A stretch of 64,000 nucleotides of DNA from Streptomyces sp. TLI_171 (GTDB taxonomy: Bacteria; Actinomycetota; Actinomycetes; Streptomycetales; Streptomycetaceae): contig NZ_RAPS01000001.1 of the NCBI RefSeq assembly GCF_003610255.1, positions 6,971,001 to 7,035,000 of the forward strand, read 5' to 3'. Positions 44,164 through 52,017 of the stretch are shown piece after piece. The notes below the pieces were generated by a model that was not told where the DNA came from, did no database searches, and saw only the letters and a list, made by a program, of their open reading frames with translations. A program made the position numbers and the translations under genes. Position 1 is the first letter of the stretch, and each line of letters opens with the position of its first letter.

Positions 44164-44740
44164 GGCTGCACGTCCGTCGGGACGGCCAGCTGGATCAGCT
44201 GGACGGTGCGCGCGCCCGCGGGGCGCAGCGCCGGGTCGGTCAGCCGGTCCAGGTACGGACGGGTCAACTCCTGGATCTTCTCGTTCAGTTCGGCGAGTTC
44301 GGCAGCGGTGACGTGGACGGCGGTGTCGCCGAAGCCGGCGGCCTCGCGCCACTCGGCACGCTCCGCGGCGCGGTGCGCCAGCCAGGCCGTCGCCCGGGTG
44401 AAGTAGCCGTCCAGGACGGCCCGTTGCAGGGCGTCGGCGGCGGCGGCCTGCTCGGGGTCGGCGGGGAGGAGTCCCAGCTGGTGAAGGCGGCGGTCGCCCG
44501 CCAGGGCTTCTCCCGGCCGTGCCCGCCGCCCGCCTCCTCCACCAGGCCGTACTTGGCGAGCTGGCGCAGGTGGAAGGAGCAGCTCGCCACCGATTCGGTG
44601 CCGAGCAGCTCCGCCGCGCGGGTCGCGGTCAGCGGTCCCTCGCGGCGGAGCAGGCCCACCAGGGCCATCCGGGTCGGATGGGCGTACGCGCGCAGGGCGC
44701 GCGGATCGGTGAGCCGGATGGCCGGCGGCGGTTCGCTCAT
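44160..44740 (-). pseudogene. ArsR/HTH_20-type regulator of the MFS gene, apparent frameshift
   Basis: The ATG at 44740 opens a winged-helix regulator (LTDPRALRAYAHPTRMALVGLL, ATRAAELLGTESVASCSFHLRQLAKYGLVEEAGGG, REKPWRATAAFTSWD). After TSWD the frame is lost. A different frame gives a convincing continuation (LLPADPEQAAAADALQRAVLDG, AELAELNEKIQELTRPYLDR) that ends at 44160, overlapping the MFS start. Adding one base near 44470 restores a single frame of about 193 codons. It may be a sequencing error or a true mutation that would relieve control of the exporter. Confidence 0.8.
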
Positions 44741-44741
44741 G

Positions 44742-44761
44742 TTCTAAAGCTAGCTTTAGAA
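44742..44761. promoter_or_regulatory. 20-bp palindromic operator of the ArsR/MFS operon
   Basis: TTCTAAAGCTAGCTTTAGAA is a perfect 20-bp palindrome, one base from the ATG of the regulator. A second inverted repeat, AGAACT/AGTTCT, lies at 44762-44780. Such a site at the start of an ArsR-type gene is most simply its autoregulatory operator; the transcript is probably leaderless. Confidence 0.75.
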
Positions 44762-44811
44762 AGAACTCTTTACAAGTTCTGGCTGGGCTAACCGCCGCCG
44801 GAATCAGCAGG

Positions 44812-47169
44812 TCAGGAGGCCGGACCCACCTTGACCGTGGTCAGCTTGCCGCCCTGCGTCTCCCGCACCACCTCGATCCGGGTGTTGGTGTCGGGCACCT
44901 TCACCCCCAGCTGCGGGATCGCCGGGTCGCTGTACACCCCGGTGCGGTCGTTGAACACCGGCACCGCCGGCTTGGCCGGAACCGCCGTCGGCACGCCCGC
45001 CTTGTGCAGCGTGAACGGGGTGGTCGGCTTGAGCGAGAAGGTCGCGTCGTACGGCTGCGACCGCCCGTTGGTGACCGTGCCGTCCGCGAACCGCTGCGCC
45101 TGCGGGCGGGCGTCGACCGGCAGGATCAGGCCGCCGCCGAGGTGGTCGACGGTGTTGTTGTCGCCGTACGCGGTGTCCCACAGCCACACCAGGACACCCT
45201 CCTGGTACGGGTAGGTGTCGATCACGTTGGCCTTGCCGGCGACGCCCGAGTAGCCGAAGTTGTACGGGCCGGTCTTCAGGAAGGCGCCGTAGCCGGTGTA
45301 GCGGCGGTTCTCCACCAGGTACGCCCGCGGGTGCTGCTTGACCGCGTCCTGGCCCTGGATCACCGAGAAGCCGACCTGGGTCCAGCCGCTGTCGCCGCCG
45401 CCCTCCGCGCCGTCGGCCAGCAGCACCGCGCCGCCCGCGGTCAGCGTGACCGCGTCGAGCAGCACGCCCTTGCCGTGGGTGTTGGAGTCCGAGGTGACGT
45501 GGAAGCGGACCTGCACGCTGCGGCCCGCGTAGGCGTCGAGCGGGACGTGCAGCCGCCGCCAGGCGTTGGAGGCGCCGGTCAGGCCTGGGGTGAGGGCCGT
45601 GGTGTCGCCGATCGGCTGCCCGTCGACGGTGCCGTGCAGCGGCGTCCAGCTCCTGCCGCCGTCGGCCGAGGCCTCCACGGAGAGGAAGTCGTAGTCCTGC
45701 TCGATGTCGTACCAGGTCGCCGCGTCCAGTGCGGCCGGCCCGGTGGCGCCGGTCAGGTCCACGGTGCGGGTCAGCGAGGCGTCCATGTTGTCGCCGGTGT
45801 CGCTCCACCACTGCCGGCCGCCCTCGAACGGGGTGGCCAGCGAGGTGGTGGTGGTGCTCGGCGGCAGGTGCACCAGGACGGCCTGCGCCTGGTCGGTGTG
45901 GTAGCCGCTCACGCCCAGGGTGTGGCTGGAGCGGGTCGCGGCCTGCGCCTCGTCGTAGTCGAGCCAGCCGAGCTGCAGCTTGCTCCACGCGTCCAGGTCG
46001 CCCGGGTACTCGCCGGTGGTGTTACGGCCCCGGCCCAGGTACGAGGCGGAGGACATCAGCGACCAGAAGCTCACCGAATTGTCGCCGCCGGTGGTCGGGT
46101 AGAGGTCCGGCAGGCCGATGTTGTGGCCGTACTCGTGCGAGAAGAGGCCCACGCCGCTGTTCTCGCCCGCCTGCACGTAGTCGTAGACGTACAGGCCGGA
46201 GTCGCCGACCGGTGCGCCGCCGATCCGGTTCCCGGCCGGACCGGTCTGCCCGGTCGGGTCGGGGAAGGTCCAACTGCGGTGCGCCCACAGGGCGTCCGCG
46301 CCCTGGGCGCCGCCGCCCCAGGTCTCGTCGACGCCGGCGTGCACCACGATCACGTTGTCGAGGTAGCCGTCCGGCTCGTCGAAGTCGCCGTCCTTGTCGT
46401 GGTCGTAGCGGTCCTGGGTGTCGTACTGCGCCAGTTCCGCCTTGACGTCGGCCGCGGACCGGCCCTTGGCGAGCTCGCCGTCGTACCAGGCCTTGGTGGC
46501 GTCCCGGACGAACTCCTGGGCCTGGGTCCAGGCGCCGCCGCCCTGCGGGCCCTTGTTGGAGCCGTAGCGGGCCTCGTTCCACGGCACCGTCACCCAGTCG
46601 GAGACGGTGCCCTGGATGTCGTAGCGCCCCGAGGACTGGGTGCGGTAGTAGTTGCGCATCGAGTTCGCGCCGGGCGTGTCGTCGAAGAACATCTTCTGGT
46701 AGTAGTCGCGGCCGAAGTCGCGCTCCCAGTAGGTGTGCGTGTCGCTCTTGTCCGGCTGCGGGATGGCGTTGTGCTTCGGGCCGGGGGTGCCGCCGTAGCG
46801 GGCCTGGCCGTTGTACTGGGTGGTGTCGTCGACCTGGTCGCCGAACTGGGCCAGGATCACGAACACCTTGTCGGTGCGCTGGGTGGCCAGCTGGACGTAG
46901 TCGTTGCCGACCTTCACCTTGGCCGGCGCCGACTTGCCGTTCTTGGCGACCGTGCCCTGGTTGACCTGCTCCAGGGCCTGCGCCTTGAGCGCCTGCCGGG
47001 CCTTCTCCTGCGGCGGCAGCGGCGACGGCGGGGCCTCCTGGCCGTCCGCGGCCTGCTGCACCGTCAACTCCGGTGCGGCGGTGGACGGCTGGGCGAACGC
47101 CGGGACGGCGGTCAGTGCTATCGCACTGGTCGTCAGCGCAGCCATGAGGGCTGTGGGGAGTCTGCGCAA
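44812..47169 (-). CDS. Secreted M6-family metalloprotease (immune inhibitor A type)
   Basis: 785 aa from a TTG start at 47169, supported by AAGGAG eight bases upstream. Signal peptide RRLPTALMAALTTSAIALTAVPAFA. Zinc motif HEYGHNIGLPD, with the first His at residue 345. Immune-inhibitor-A segments include WERDFGRDYYQKMFFDD and SMRNYYRTQSSGRYDIQGTVSDWV. The C-terminal half holds beta-sandwich modules. It degrades extracellular protein. A regulon motif lies 40 bases upstream, tying it to the hydroxyproline set. Confidence 0.93.
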   Translation of the reverse strand: MRRLPTALMAALTTSAIALTAVPAFAQPSTAAPELTVQQAADGQEAPPSPLPPQEKARQALKAQALEQVNQGTVAKNGKSAPAKVKVGNDYVQLATQRTDKVFVILAQFGDQVDDTTQYNGQARYGGTPGPKHNAIPQPDKSDTHTYWERDFGRDYYQKMFFDDTPGANSMRNYYRTQSSGRYDIQGTVSDWVTVPWNEARYGSNKGPQGGGAWTQAQEFVRDATKAWYDGELAKGRSAADVKAELAQYDTQDRYDHDKDGDFDEPDGYLDNVIVVHAGVDETWGGGAQGADALWAHRSWTFPDPTGQTGPAGNRIGGAPVGDSGLYVYDYVQAGENSGVGLFSHEYGHNIGLPDLYPTTGGDNSVSFWSLMSSASYLGRGRNTTGEYPGDLDAWSKLQLGWLDYDEAQAATRSSHTLGVSGYHTDQAQAVLVHLPPSTTTTSLATPFEGGRQWWSDTGDNMDASLTRTVDLTGATGPAALDAATWYDIEQDYDFLSVEASADGGRSWTPLHGTVDGQPIGDTTALTPGLTGASNAWRRLHVPLDAYAGRSVQVRFHVTSDSNTHGKGVLLDAVTLTAGGAVLLADGAEGGGDSGWTQVGFSVIQGQDAVKQHPRAYLVENRRYTGYGAFLKTGPYNFGYSGVAGKANVIDTYPYQEGVLVWLWDTAYGDNNTVDHLGGGLILPVDARPQAQRFADGTVTNGRSQPYDATFSLKPTTPFTLHKAGVPTAVPAKPAVPVFNDRTGVYSDPAIPQLGVKVPDTNTRIEVVRETQGGKLTTVKVGPAS

Positions 47170-47208
47170 GTGACCCGCTCCTTAAGCGGTGAACAACGGG
47201 AATGGTCG

Positions 47209-47221
47209 GTAATATTTCACA
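47209..47221. promoter_or_regulatory. Regulon motif, site 6 (M6 protease promoter)
   Basis: GTAATATTTCACA, a full match to GTRMWATKTCACA, 40 bases upstream of the M6 protease start and 10 bases beyond the end of the S9 peptidase gene. It differs from site 1 at one position only. Confidence 0.7.
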
Positions 47222-47230
47222 TGTCATCCA

Positions 47231-49315
47231 TTACAGGGAAGGGGTCGCACCCAACTCCCTTCTCAGGAAGTCGAGTTCCACCGCGGCCACCTGCTCCAGC
47301 ACCCCGTTCGGCGTCATGTGGCTCACCCCCGGCAGCGGCAGCACGCTGTGCGGGCGGCCCGCCCGGGTCAGGGCCTCGGACAGCAGCAGGGTGTGCGAGG
47401 GGTGCACGTTGTCGTCCGCCAGCCCGTGGATCAGCAGCAGCGGGCGGCTCAGCCCCGGCGCGTCGTCCACCAGGCAGTCCGCCGCGTACCCCTCCGGGTT
47501 GTCCTGCGGCAGCCCCAAGTACCGCTCCGTGTAGGCCGTGTCGTACAGCCGGAAGTCGGTCGGCGGAGCGCCCGCGCTGGCCGCGTGGAACACGTCCGGG
47601 CGGCGCAGCACCGCCAGCGCGGCGAAGTACCCGCCGTAGGACCAGCCGCGCACCCCGACCCGCTGCAGGTCCAGGTCCGGGTGCTCGGCGCCGAGCGCCC
47701 GCAGCGCCGCCACCTGGTCGTCCAGTGCGACCTGGGAGAAGCGGCGGAAGATCGCCCGGGTGAAGTCCGGCGAGACGAACGGGGTGCCGCGGTTGTCCAC
47801 CGTCACCACCGCGAAGCCCTGGTCGGCCCACCACTGCTTGGGCTGCCAGCGGCGCGGCTCGTTGGCGACCACCTGGGCGCCCGGGCCGCCGTACACGTCC
47901 AGCAGCACCGGCAGCCGGCGGCCGGCCAGGTGCCCGCGCGGGTACAGCACCGCGGTGGGCAGGCCGTGTTCGGTCACCCGGGCCAGCAACGGGCGTGGGC
48001 GGTACGGCAGTTCGGCCGCCAGGTCGGGGAAGGCGGTGTGTCCCGCGGCGGTCCGCAGCTCGCGGCGGATGCCGTCCGGGGTGGCCGAGGTGAGCAGCAG
48101 CACGCCCTCGCCGTGCGCGGCCACCGCGTGCACGCCCGGGCCCTCGGTGAGCTTCTCCGGCGCGCCGGTGTCCGGGTCGAGCAGGAACACGTGCTGGTCG
48201 GCCGGGTCGCCGTCGCCGGCCTCGATCAGCAGCCGGCCGTCCCGCCAGGGGCCGACCACCCGGCGCACCTGCAGCCGCTCGTCGGTGAGGATCTTCCCGT
48301 CCAGGGCCACGCCGCGGGCCGCCGGGGTGTCCGCGGAGGTCAGCACCCGGCCGTCGGCCAGCCGCAGCGGCGTGCCCGGCAGCGGGTCCACCCAGAACTC
48401 GTCGACGGTGCGCGAGAGTTCACGCGTTGCGCCGGTCGCCGGGTCGGCGCTCAGCAGCAGCACGTTCTGCTGCAGCCGGTCCGCGACGGTCAGCAGCAGC
48501 TCGCCCTCGCCGGCCCAGTCCGCCGCCGTCAGGTAGGGGTAGGCGTGCTCGTCCCAGCGCAGTCGGACCCGGCCGCCGTCCAGCCGCAGCACCCACAGCT
48601 GGACGTCCGCGTTCGGGCCGCCGGCCTGCGGGTAGGCGAAGGACTCCGGGGCCCGCTCCGGGTGCGCCGGGTCGGCGAAGTGCCGCAGCGGCAGGGCGGA
48701 CTCGTCCACCCGGGCGGCCAGCAGCGCGGTCCCGTCCGGCGACCACCAGTGGCCGCGGGTGCGGCCCAGCTCCTCCTGTGCGGCGAACTCGGCCACGCCC
48801 CACAGTGCGCCGTCCGCGGGGCTGAGCCGCCCGCCCGGGGTCAGGTGCAGCGCGCCGTCCGCCACGTACGCCACCGTCGTGCCGTCCTGGTTCGGGCGGG
48901 GGTCGAACGCGGGTCCGGCGAGCGGGAGTTCGGTGCAGGCGCCGGTCGCGGTGTCGCAGCGGAAGACCCGGCCGTCCAGCGCGAACACCGCGGTGGCCAG
49001 GTCCGCGGTGGCGGCGAACGAGCCGATACCGGGCGCCCACAGCCGGATCCGCTCGCGCAACCGGCGCTCCAGCGGCGGGAGTTCGGAGGTCTCGCCGGTG
49101 CGGTGCGGGTCGATCGCCGCCGGGTCGGCGACCATCCGCTGCTGCCCGCTCGCCAGGTCGTGCAGCCAGAGGCGCTCCACCGGGTCGGTCGGACCGGTGG
49201 AGCGCAGGAACAGGGCGCGGGTCGCGTCGGCCGCGAGGGTGACGGCGCGGGGCGAACCGTAGCTGAAGCGGCCGGTGGCGGCGCTCAGCGCGAGGTAGGG
49301 GTCGGTGTGAGTCAC
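47231..49315 (-). CDS. S9-family peptidase, dipeptidyl-peptidase IV type
   Basis: 694 aa. An N-terminal beta-propeller (about 40-430) is followed by an alpha/beta-hydrolase domain with the nucleophile Ser559 in RGWSYGGYFAAL; Asp (HGLADDNVHPSHT) and His (PGVSHMTPNG) complete the triad. DPP-IV/prolyl oligopeptidase enzymes release Xaa-Pro dipeptides, complementing the aminopeptidase at 28711. No signal peptide, so it is probably cytoplasmic. It is divergent from the aminotransferase gene, sharing the palindromic regulon motif. Confidence 0.92.
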   Translation of the reverse strand: MTHTDPYLALSAATGRFSYGSPRAVTLAADATRALFLRSTGPTDPVERLWLHDLASGQQRMVADPAAIDPHRTGETSELPPLERRLRERIRLWAPGIGSFAATADLATAVFALDGRVFRCDTATGACTELPLAGPAFDPRPNQDGTTVAYVADGALHLTPGGRLSPADGALWGVAEFAAQEELGRTRGHWWSPDGTALLAARVDESALPLRHFADPAHPERAPESFAYPQAGGPNADVQLWVLRLDGGRVRLRWDEHAYPYLTAADWAGEGELLLTVADRLQQNVLLLSADPATGATRELSRTVDEFWVDPLPGTPLRLADGRVLTSADTPAARGVALDGKILTDERLQVRRVVGPWRDGRLLIEAGDGDPADQHVFLLDPDTGAPEKLTEGPGVHAVAAHGEGVLLLTSATPDGIRRELRTAAGHTAFPDLAAELPYRPRPLLARVTEHGLPTAVLYPRGHLAGRRLPVLLDVYGGPGAQVVANEPRRWQPKQWWADQGFAVVTVDNRGTPFVSPDFTRAIFRRFSQVALDDQVAALRALGAEHPDLDLQRVGVRGWSYGGYFAALAVLRRPDVFHAASAGAPPTDFRLYDTAYTERYLGLPQDNPEGYAADCLVDDAPGLSRPLLLIHGLADDNVHPSHTLLLSEALTRAGRPHSVLPLPGVSHMTPNGVLEQVAAVELDFLRRELGATPSL

Positions 49316-49361
49316 CCGCCGATGGTTGCCGTGCCGGGGTCGGTTCGGCTAGAAGTATGCA

Positions 49362-49377
49362 GTGTGAAATGTCACAC
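49362..49377. promoter_or_regulatory. Regulon motif, site 5 (S9 peptidase / aminotransferase)
   Basis: GTGTGAAATGTCACAC is the most symmetrical copy: GTGTGA and TCACAC are exact inverted repeats with a 4-base centre. It contains GTGAAATGTCACA (49364-49376). It lies between divergent genes, 47 bases from the peptidase start and 19 bases from the aminotransferase start. Confidence 0.75.
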
Positions 49378-49395
49378 AGCATGGAGAGGGTGGCA

Positions 49396-50577
49396 ATGAC
49401 GAATCCGGGGAACCAGGCGGCCGCACCCGCGCCGCTGAGCGGCAGCAGCACGCTGTTCGGCCTCGACCCGGGCATCGCGCACCTCAACCACGGCTCCTAC
49501 GGGGCCGTGCCGGTACCGGTCCAGCGCCTGCAGGCGAAGCTCCGCGCCGAACTGGAACGCGACCCCGACAACTTCTTCCAGGACGCCCCCGACCGGATCG
49601 GCCGGGCCCGCGCCGAGATCGCCGCCGCCCTCGGCGGCCACCCCGACCGGCTCGCCCTGATCACCAACGTCACCGAGGGCGTCGCCGTCGCACTGGACTC
49701 CGTCCCGCTCGCCGAGGGCGACCGGATCCTGGTCACCGACCACGGCTACGGCGTGGTCACCCGGGCCGCCGAACGGCGCGCCGCGGAGAGCGGCGCCCGC
49801 GTCCACTGCATCCGGATCTCCCCGCACACCCCCGACGAACAGGCCGTCGCCGAACGGGTGCTGGCCGCCGTCACACCGCGCACCAGGGTCGCCGTCCTCG
49901 ACCTGGTCAGCTCGCCCACCGCCCGCGCCGTCGCCACCCCCGCGCTGCTCGCCGACCTGCGCGCCCGCGGCGTCACCACCGTGGTCGACGCCGCGCACGC
50001 GCCCGGCGCCCTCCCCGTCGACCTCGGCGGCGCCGCCGGCGGCGCCGACTTCTGGGTCGGCAACCTGCACAAGTGGGCGTTCGCCCCGCGCGCCGCCGGC
50101 GTGCTCGCGGTCGACCGCCCGTGGCGCCCCCGGGTCCGCCCGCTGACGTTCTCCTGGGAGCACGACCGCGGCTTCCCCTGGCGGGTCGAATGGCGCGGGA
50201 CCTTCGACTACACGCCCTGGCTGGCCGCCCCCGCCGGCTTCGCGCTGCTGGACCGCATCGGCGCCGACCAGCTCCGCGCGCACAACGACCGGCTGGCCGC
50301 CCACGGCCAACAGCTGCTGGTCGAACGGGCCGGCCTGCGGGCCCTCCCCGCCCTCCCCGGCCTCGGCATGCGCACCGTCCGCCTCCCACCCGGGGTCGCC
50401 GAGCACGAGCACGCCGCCAAGGCCCTGATGGTCGCCGTCCGCCGCACCCTCGCCACCCGGATCGCCGTCCGACCCTGGCAGGGCGGCGGCATCCTCCGGA
50501 TCAGCGCCCAGCTCTACAACCGCCCCGAGGAGTACCTCCGCCTCGCCGACGGCCTGGCGAAACTGATCACCCGTTAG
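49396..50577 (+). CDS. Class V aminotransferase (isopenicillin-N-epimerase-like)
   Basis: 393 aa from ATG 49396 (GGAGAGG upstream; in-frame ATGs at 49357 and 49381 fall in or beside the operator). PLP-dependent fold: HLNHGSYGAVPVPVQRLQAKL, LITNVTEGVAVAL, TVVDAAHAPGALPVDLGG and Lys226 in WVGNLHKWAFAPR as the Schiff-base residue. Relatives epimerise or desulfurate amino-acid derivatives. The reaction here is unknown, but the shared operator places it with proline/hydroxyproline peptide use. Confidence 0.88.
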   Translation: MTNPGNQAAAPAPLSGSSTLFGLDPGIAHLNHGSYGAVPVPVQRLQAKLRAELERDPDNFFQDAPDRIGRARAEIAAALGGHPDRLALITNVTEGVAVALDSVPLAEGDRILVTDHGYGVVTRAAERRAAESGARVHCIRISPHTPDEQAVAERVLAAVTPRTRVAVLDLVSSPTARAVATPALLADLRARGVTTVVDAAHAPGALPVDLGGAAGGADFWVGNLHKWAFAPRAAGVLAVDRPWRPRVRPLTFSWEHDRGFPWRVEWRGTFDYTPWLAAPAGFALLDRIGADQLRAHNDRLAAHGQQLLVERAGLRALPALPGLGMRTVRLPPGVAEHEHAAKALMVAVRRTLATRIAVRPWQGGGILRISAQLYNRPEEYLRLADGLAKLITR

Positions 50578-50701
50578 CCGCGGCGGCGGGGGTCTGCGCC
50601 GCCAGGTTGAGCGCGATGTCGATGATCATGTCCTCCTGGCCGCCGACCAGGCGGCGGCACTCCACCAGGATGCCGATCTCGGTCGCGGGCGTCGACGGGG
50701 C
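50567..50701 (-). pseudogene. Remnant of 4-hydroxy-2-oxovalerate aldolase
   Basis: About 45 codons end at a TGA inside the tail of the convergent aminotransferase gene. Residues such as ILVECRRLVGGQEDMIIDIAL closely resemble the C-terminus of DmpG/BphI-type 4-hydroxy-2-oxovalerate aldolases. Upstream in the same frame the sequence no longer resembles the enzyme, so only a 3' fragment remains. Confidence 0.55.
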
Positions 50702-50865
50702 CTTCATCGCCTCCCGGGCCGACCCCGGCCGCAGCGTCGCCGCCCGGACGGCGAGGCCGCCGTCGCCCGCCACAAGGACCGTGCGGCCCACAGGAGTTGA
50801 GCAAAGAAGTACTCCCGCCGCCACCTTCGGGGTGACAACGGGAGTGTGTCGGCTCCGCGGCCCGG

Positions 50866-51195
50866 CTAGCGCGTGGCGCGGAGCTCCTCCAGCAGCATGC
50901 CCTGGTCGGCGAGCAGCTCGGTGAGGATGCGCCGCGCGGTCCGCAGCAGTTCGGCGACGTCGGCGCCGGCCAGCGCGTAGACCACGGTGGACCCTTCGCG
51001 GGTCGCGGTGACCAGGCCGGAGCGGCGGAGGATGGCGAGCTGCTGGGACAGGCTGGACGGTTCGATGTCCAGTTCCGGCAGCAGGTCGCGGACGGGCGTG
51101 GGCCCGGCCTGGAGCAGTTCGAGCACCCGGATTCGGACCGGGTGCCCGAGCATGCGGAAGAACTCGGCCTTGGCCTGGTACAGCGGTACGGGCAT
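50866..51195 (-). CDS. ArsR-family transcriptional regulator
   Basis: 109 aa. Single winged-helix domain: YQAKAEFFRMLGHPVRIRVLELLQAG, VRDLLPELDIEPSSLSQQLAILRRSGLV, REGSTVVYAL. No metal-site cysteines are present, so it is not an arsenic sensor of the classic type. It lies 43 bases downstream of the Roadblock gene on the same strand and may be co-transcribed with it. Confidence 0.9.
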   Translation of the reverse strand: MPVPLYQAKAEFFRMLGHPVRIRVLELLQAGPTPVRDLLPELDIEPSSLSQQLAILRRSGLVTATREGSTVVYALAGADVAELLRTARRILTELLADQGMLLEELRATR

Positions 51196-51238
51196 GCTTC
51201 CTCCCCTTCCCGGCGGCCTGCGGGCCGCCGTCCCGCGC

Positions 51239-51613
51239 TCAGACCTCCAGCGTCGACTCGATCCGCTTCAACTGGTGCCGGGCCATCGCCAGGTTGGAGC
51301 GGCTGCGGTTGAGCGCGAGGTACAGGAACAGGCCGCGGCCGCTGGACGTGGTGAGCGGCCGGATCAGGTGGTACTGCCCGGTCAGCGTGACCAGGATGTC
51401 CTCGATGCCGTCCTCGTGGAGGTTGAGCATTTCCATCGCCCGCATCTTCGCACGGACCAGATCGGTGTTGGCGGCCGCCGCCACGTTCAGATCGATCTCG
51501 CCGCCGTCGCCGAGCGTGCCCAGCGCCATGCCACTGCCGTAGTCCACCAGGGCCACGCCGATGGCTCCCTCAATGGTCATGGCTTCCTTGAGCGAGGTCT
51601 CCAGATTGGCCAT
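51239..51613 (-). CDS. Roadblock/LC7-like protein, twin of 40350
   Basis: 124 aa from ATG 51613 (GGAGAA upstream). Same length and order of motifs as the gene at 40350: IEGAIGVALVDYGSGMAL, LNVAAAANTDLVRAKMRAM, DILVTLTGQYHLIRPL, GLFLYLALNRSRSNLAMAR. A recent duplicate located 9 kb away, here paired with an ArsR gene instead of a Roadblock cluster. Confidence 0.78.
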   Translation of the reverse strand: MANLETSLKEAMTIEGAIGVALVDYGSGMALGTLGDGGEIDLNVAAAANTDLVRAKMRAMEMLNLHEDGIEDILVTLTGQYHLIRPLTTSSGRGLFLYLALNRSRSNLAMARHQLKRIESTLEV

Positions 51614-51830
51614 CGCCTGTTCTCCTGTCCTGCCGGGGTCGGTGGCACGACTGTAGGAACGAGATCGCACGACATCCGACTGTTGATCGGAATCCTTCGA
51701 TGCTGTCCAGGTTCTGATCGCGGAGCGCCGTTCTGGCGATCGGTTGAAGACATTTGCAACTCAGGATGTGAGCAGTTCGCTCGAACGTGATTTCTGCGGC
51801 CGCCGCCGGGGAACGGTGCGCACACGTGAC
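51614..51830. other. Non-coding stretch upstream of the Roadblock twin
   Basis: About 217 bases with lower GC and no credible gene on either strand. It presumably holds the minus-strand promoter of the 51239 gene (for instance CCTACAGT near 51650 as a -10 region). It also contains the downstream flank of the tRNA-like array terminator. No repeats seen. Confidence 0.45.
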
Positions 51831-51864
51831 GGGGCCCGGGAGCGGTATCCAGCTCCCGGGCCCC
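51831..51864 (-). terminator. Strong terminator ending the tRNA-like array
   Basis: A perfect 13-bp stem, GGGGCCCGGGAGC (51831-51843) and GCTCCCGGGCCCC (51852-51864), with an 8-base loop. It lies 38 bases beyond the trailer of the second tRNA-like unit on the minus strand and would end the transcript that starts at the 243-aa gene. Confidence 0.8.
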
Positions 51865-51902
51865 TGAGGTGCCACCCAATTGCTCTGCGCCGGCACGTTT
51901 AA

Positions 51903-52010
51903 GGTCGAGGGTCACTCTCACGACGTCGTGCTTTGCCATTGAAGCTACCGCGCCACGGGAGAGGCGCAGGCGGGAGTCGAACCCGCATCCGACGTTCACG
52001 GCCCTCGACC
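51903..52010 (-). ncRNA. Permuted tRNA-like unit 2
   Basis: Minus strand, read from 52010. Leader GGTCGAGGG (52010-52002) pairs perfectly over 9 bp with trailer CCCTCGACC (51911-51903). Inside, in order: anticodon-stem 3' strand CGTCG (51994-51990), T-arm GCGGG-TTCGACT-CCCGC (51986-51970), 3' acceptor CTGCGCC (51969-51963), an 8-base link, 5' acceptor GGCGCGG (51954-51948; 7 pairs, one G-U), T8-A9, D-arm GCTT-CAATGGCA-AAGC (51945-51930), anticodon-stem 5' strand CGACG (51928-51924). The 3' half precedes the 5' half. If joined, the loop could read TCGTGAA (anticodon GTG). There is no encoded CCA. It could be a permuted tRNA or a YrlA-type Y RNA. Confidence 0.68.
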
Positions 52011-52017
52011 GGTCGAT

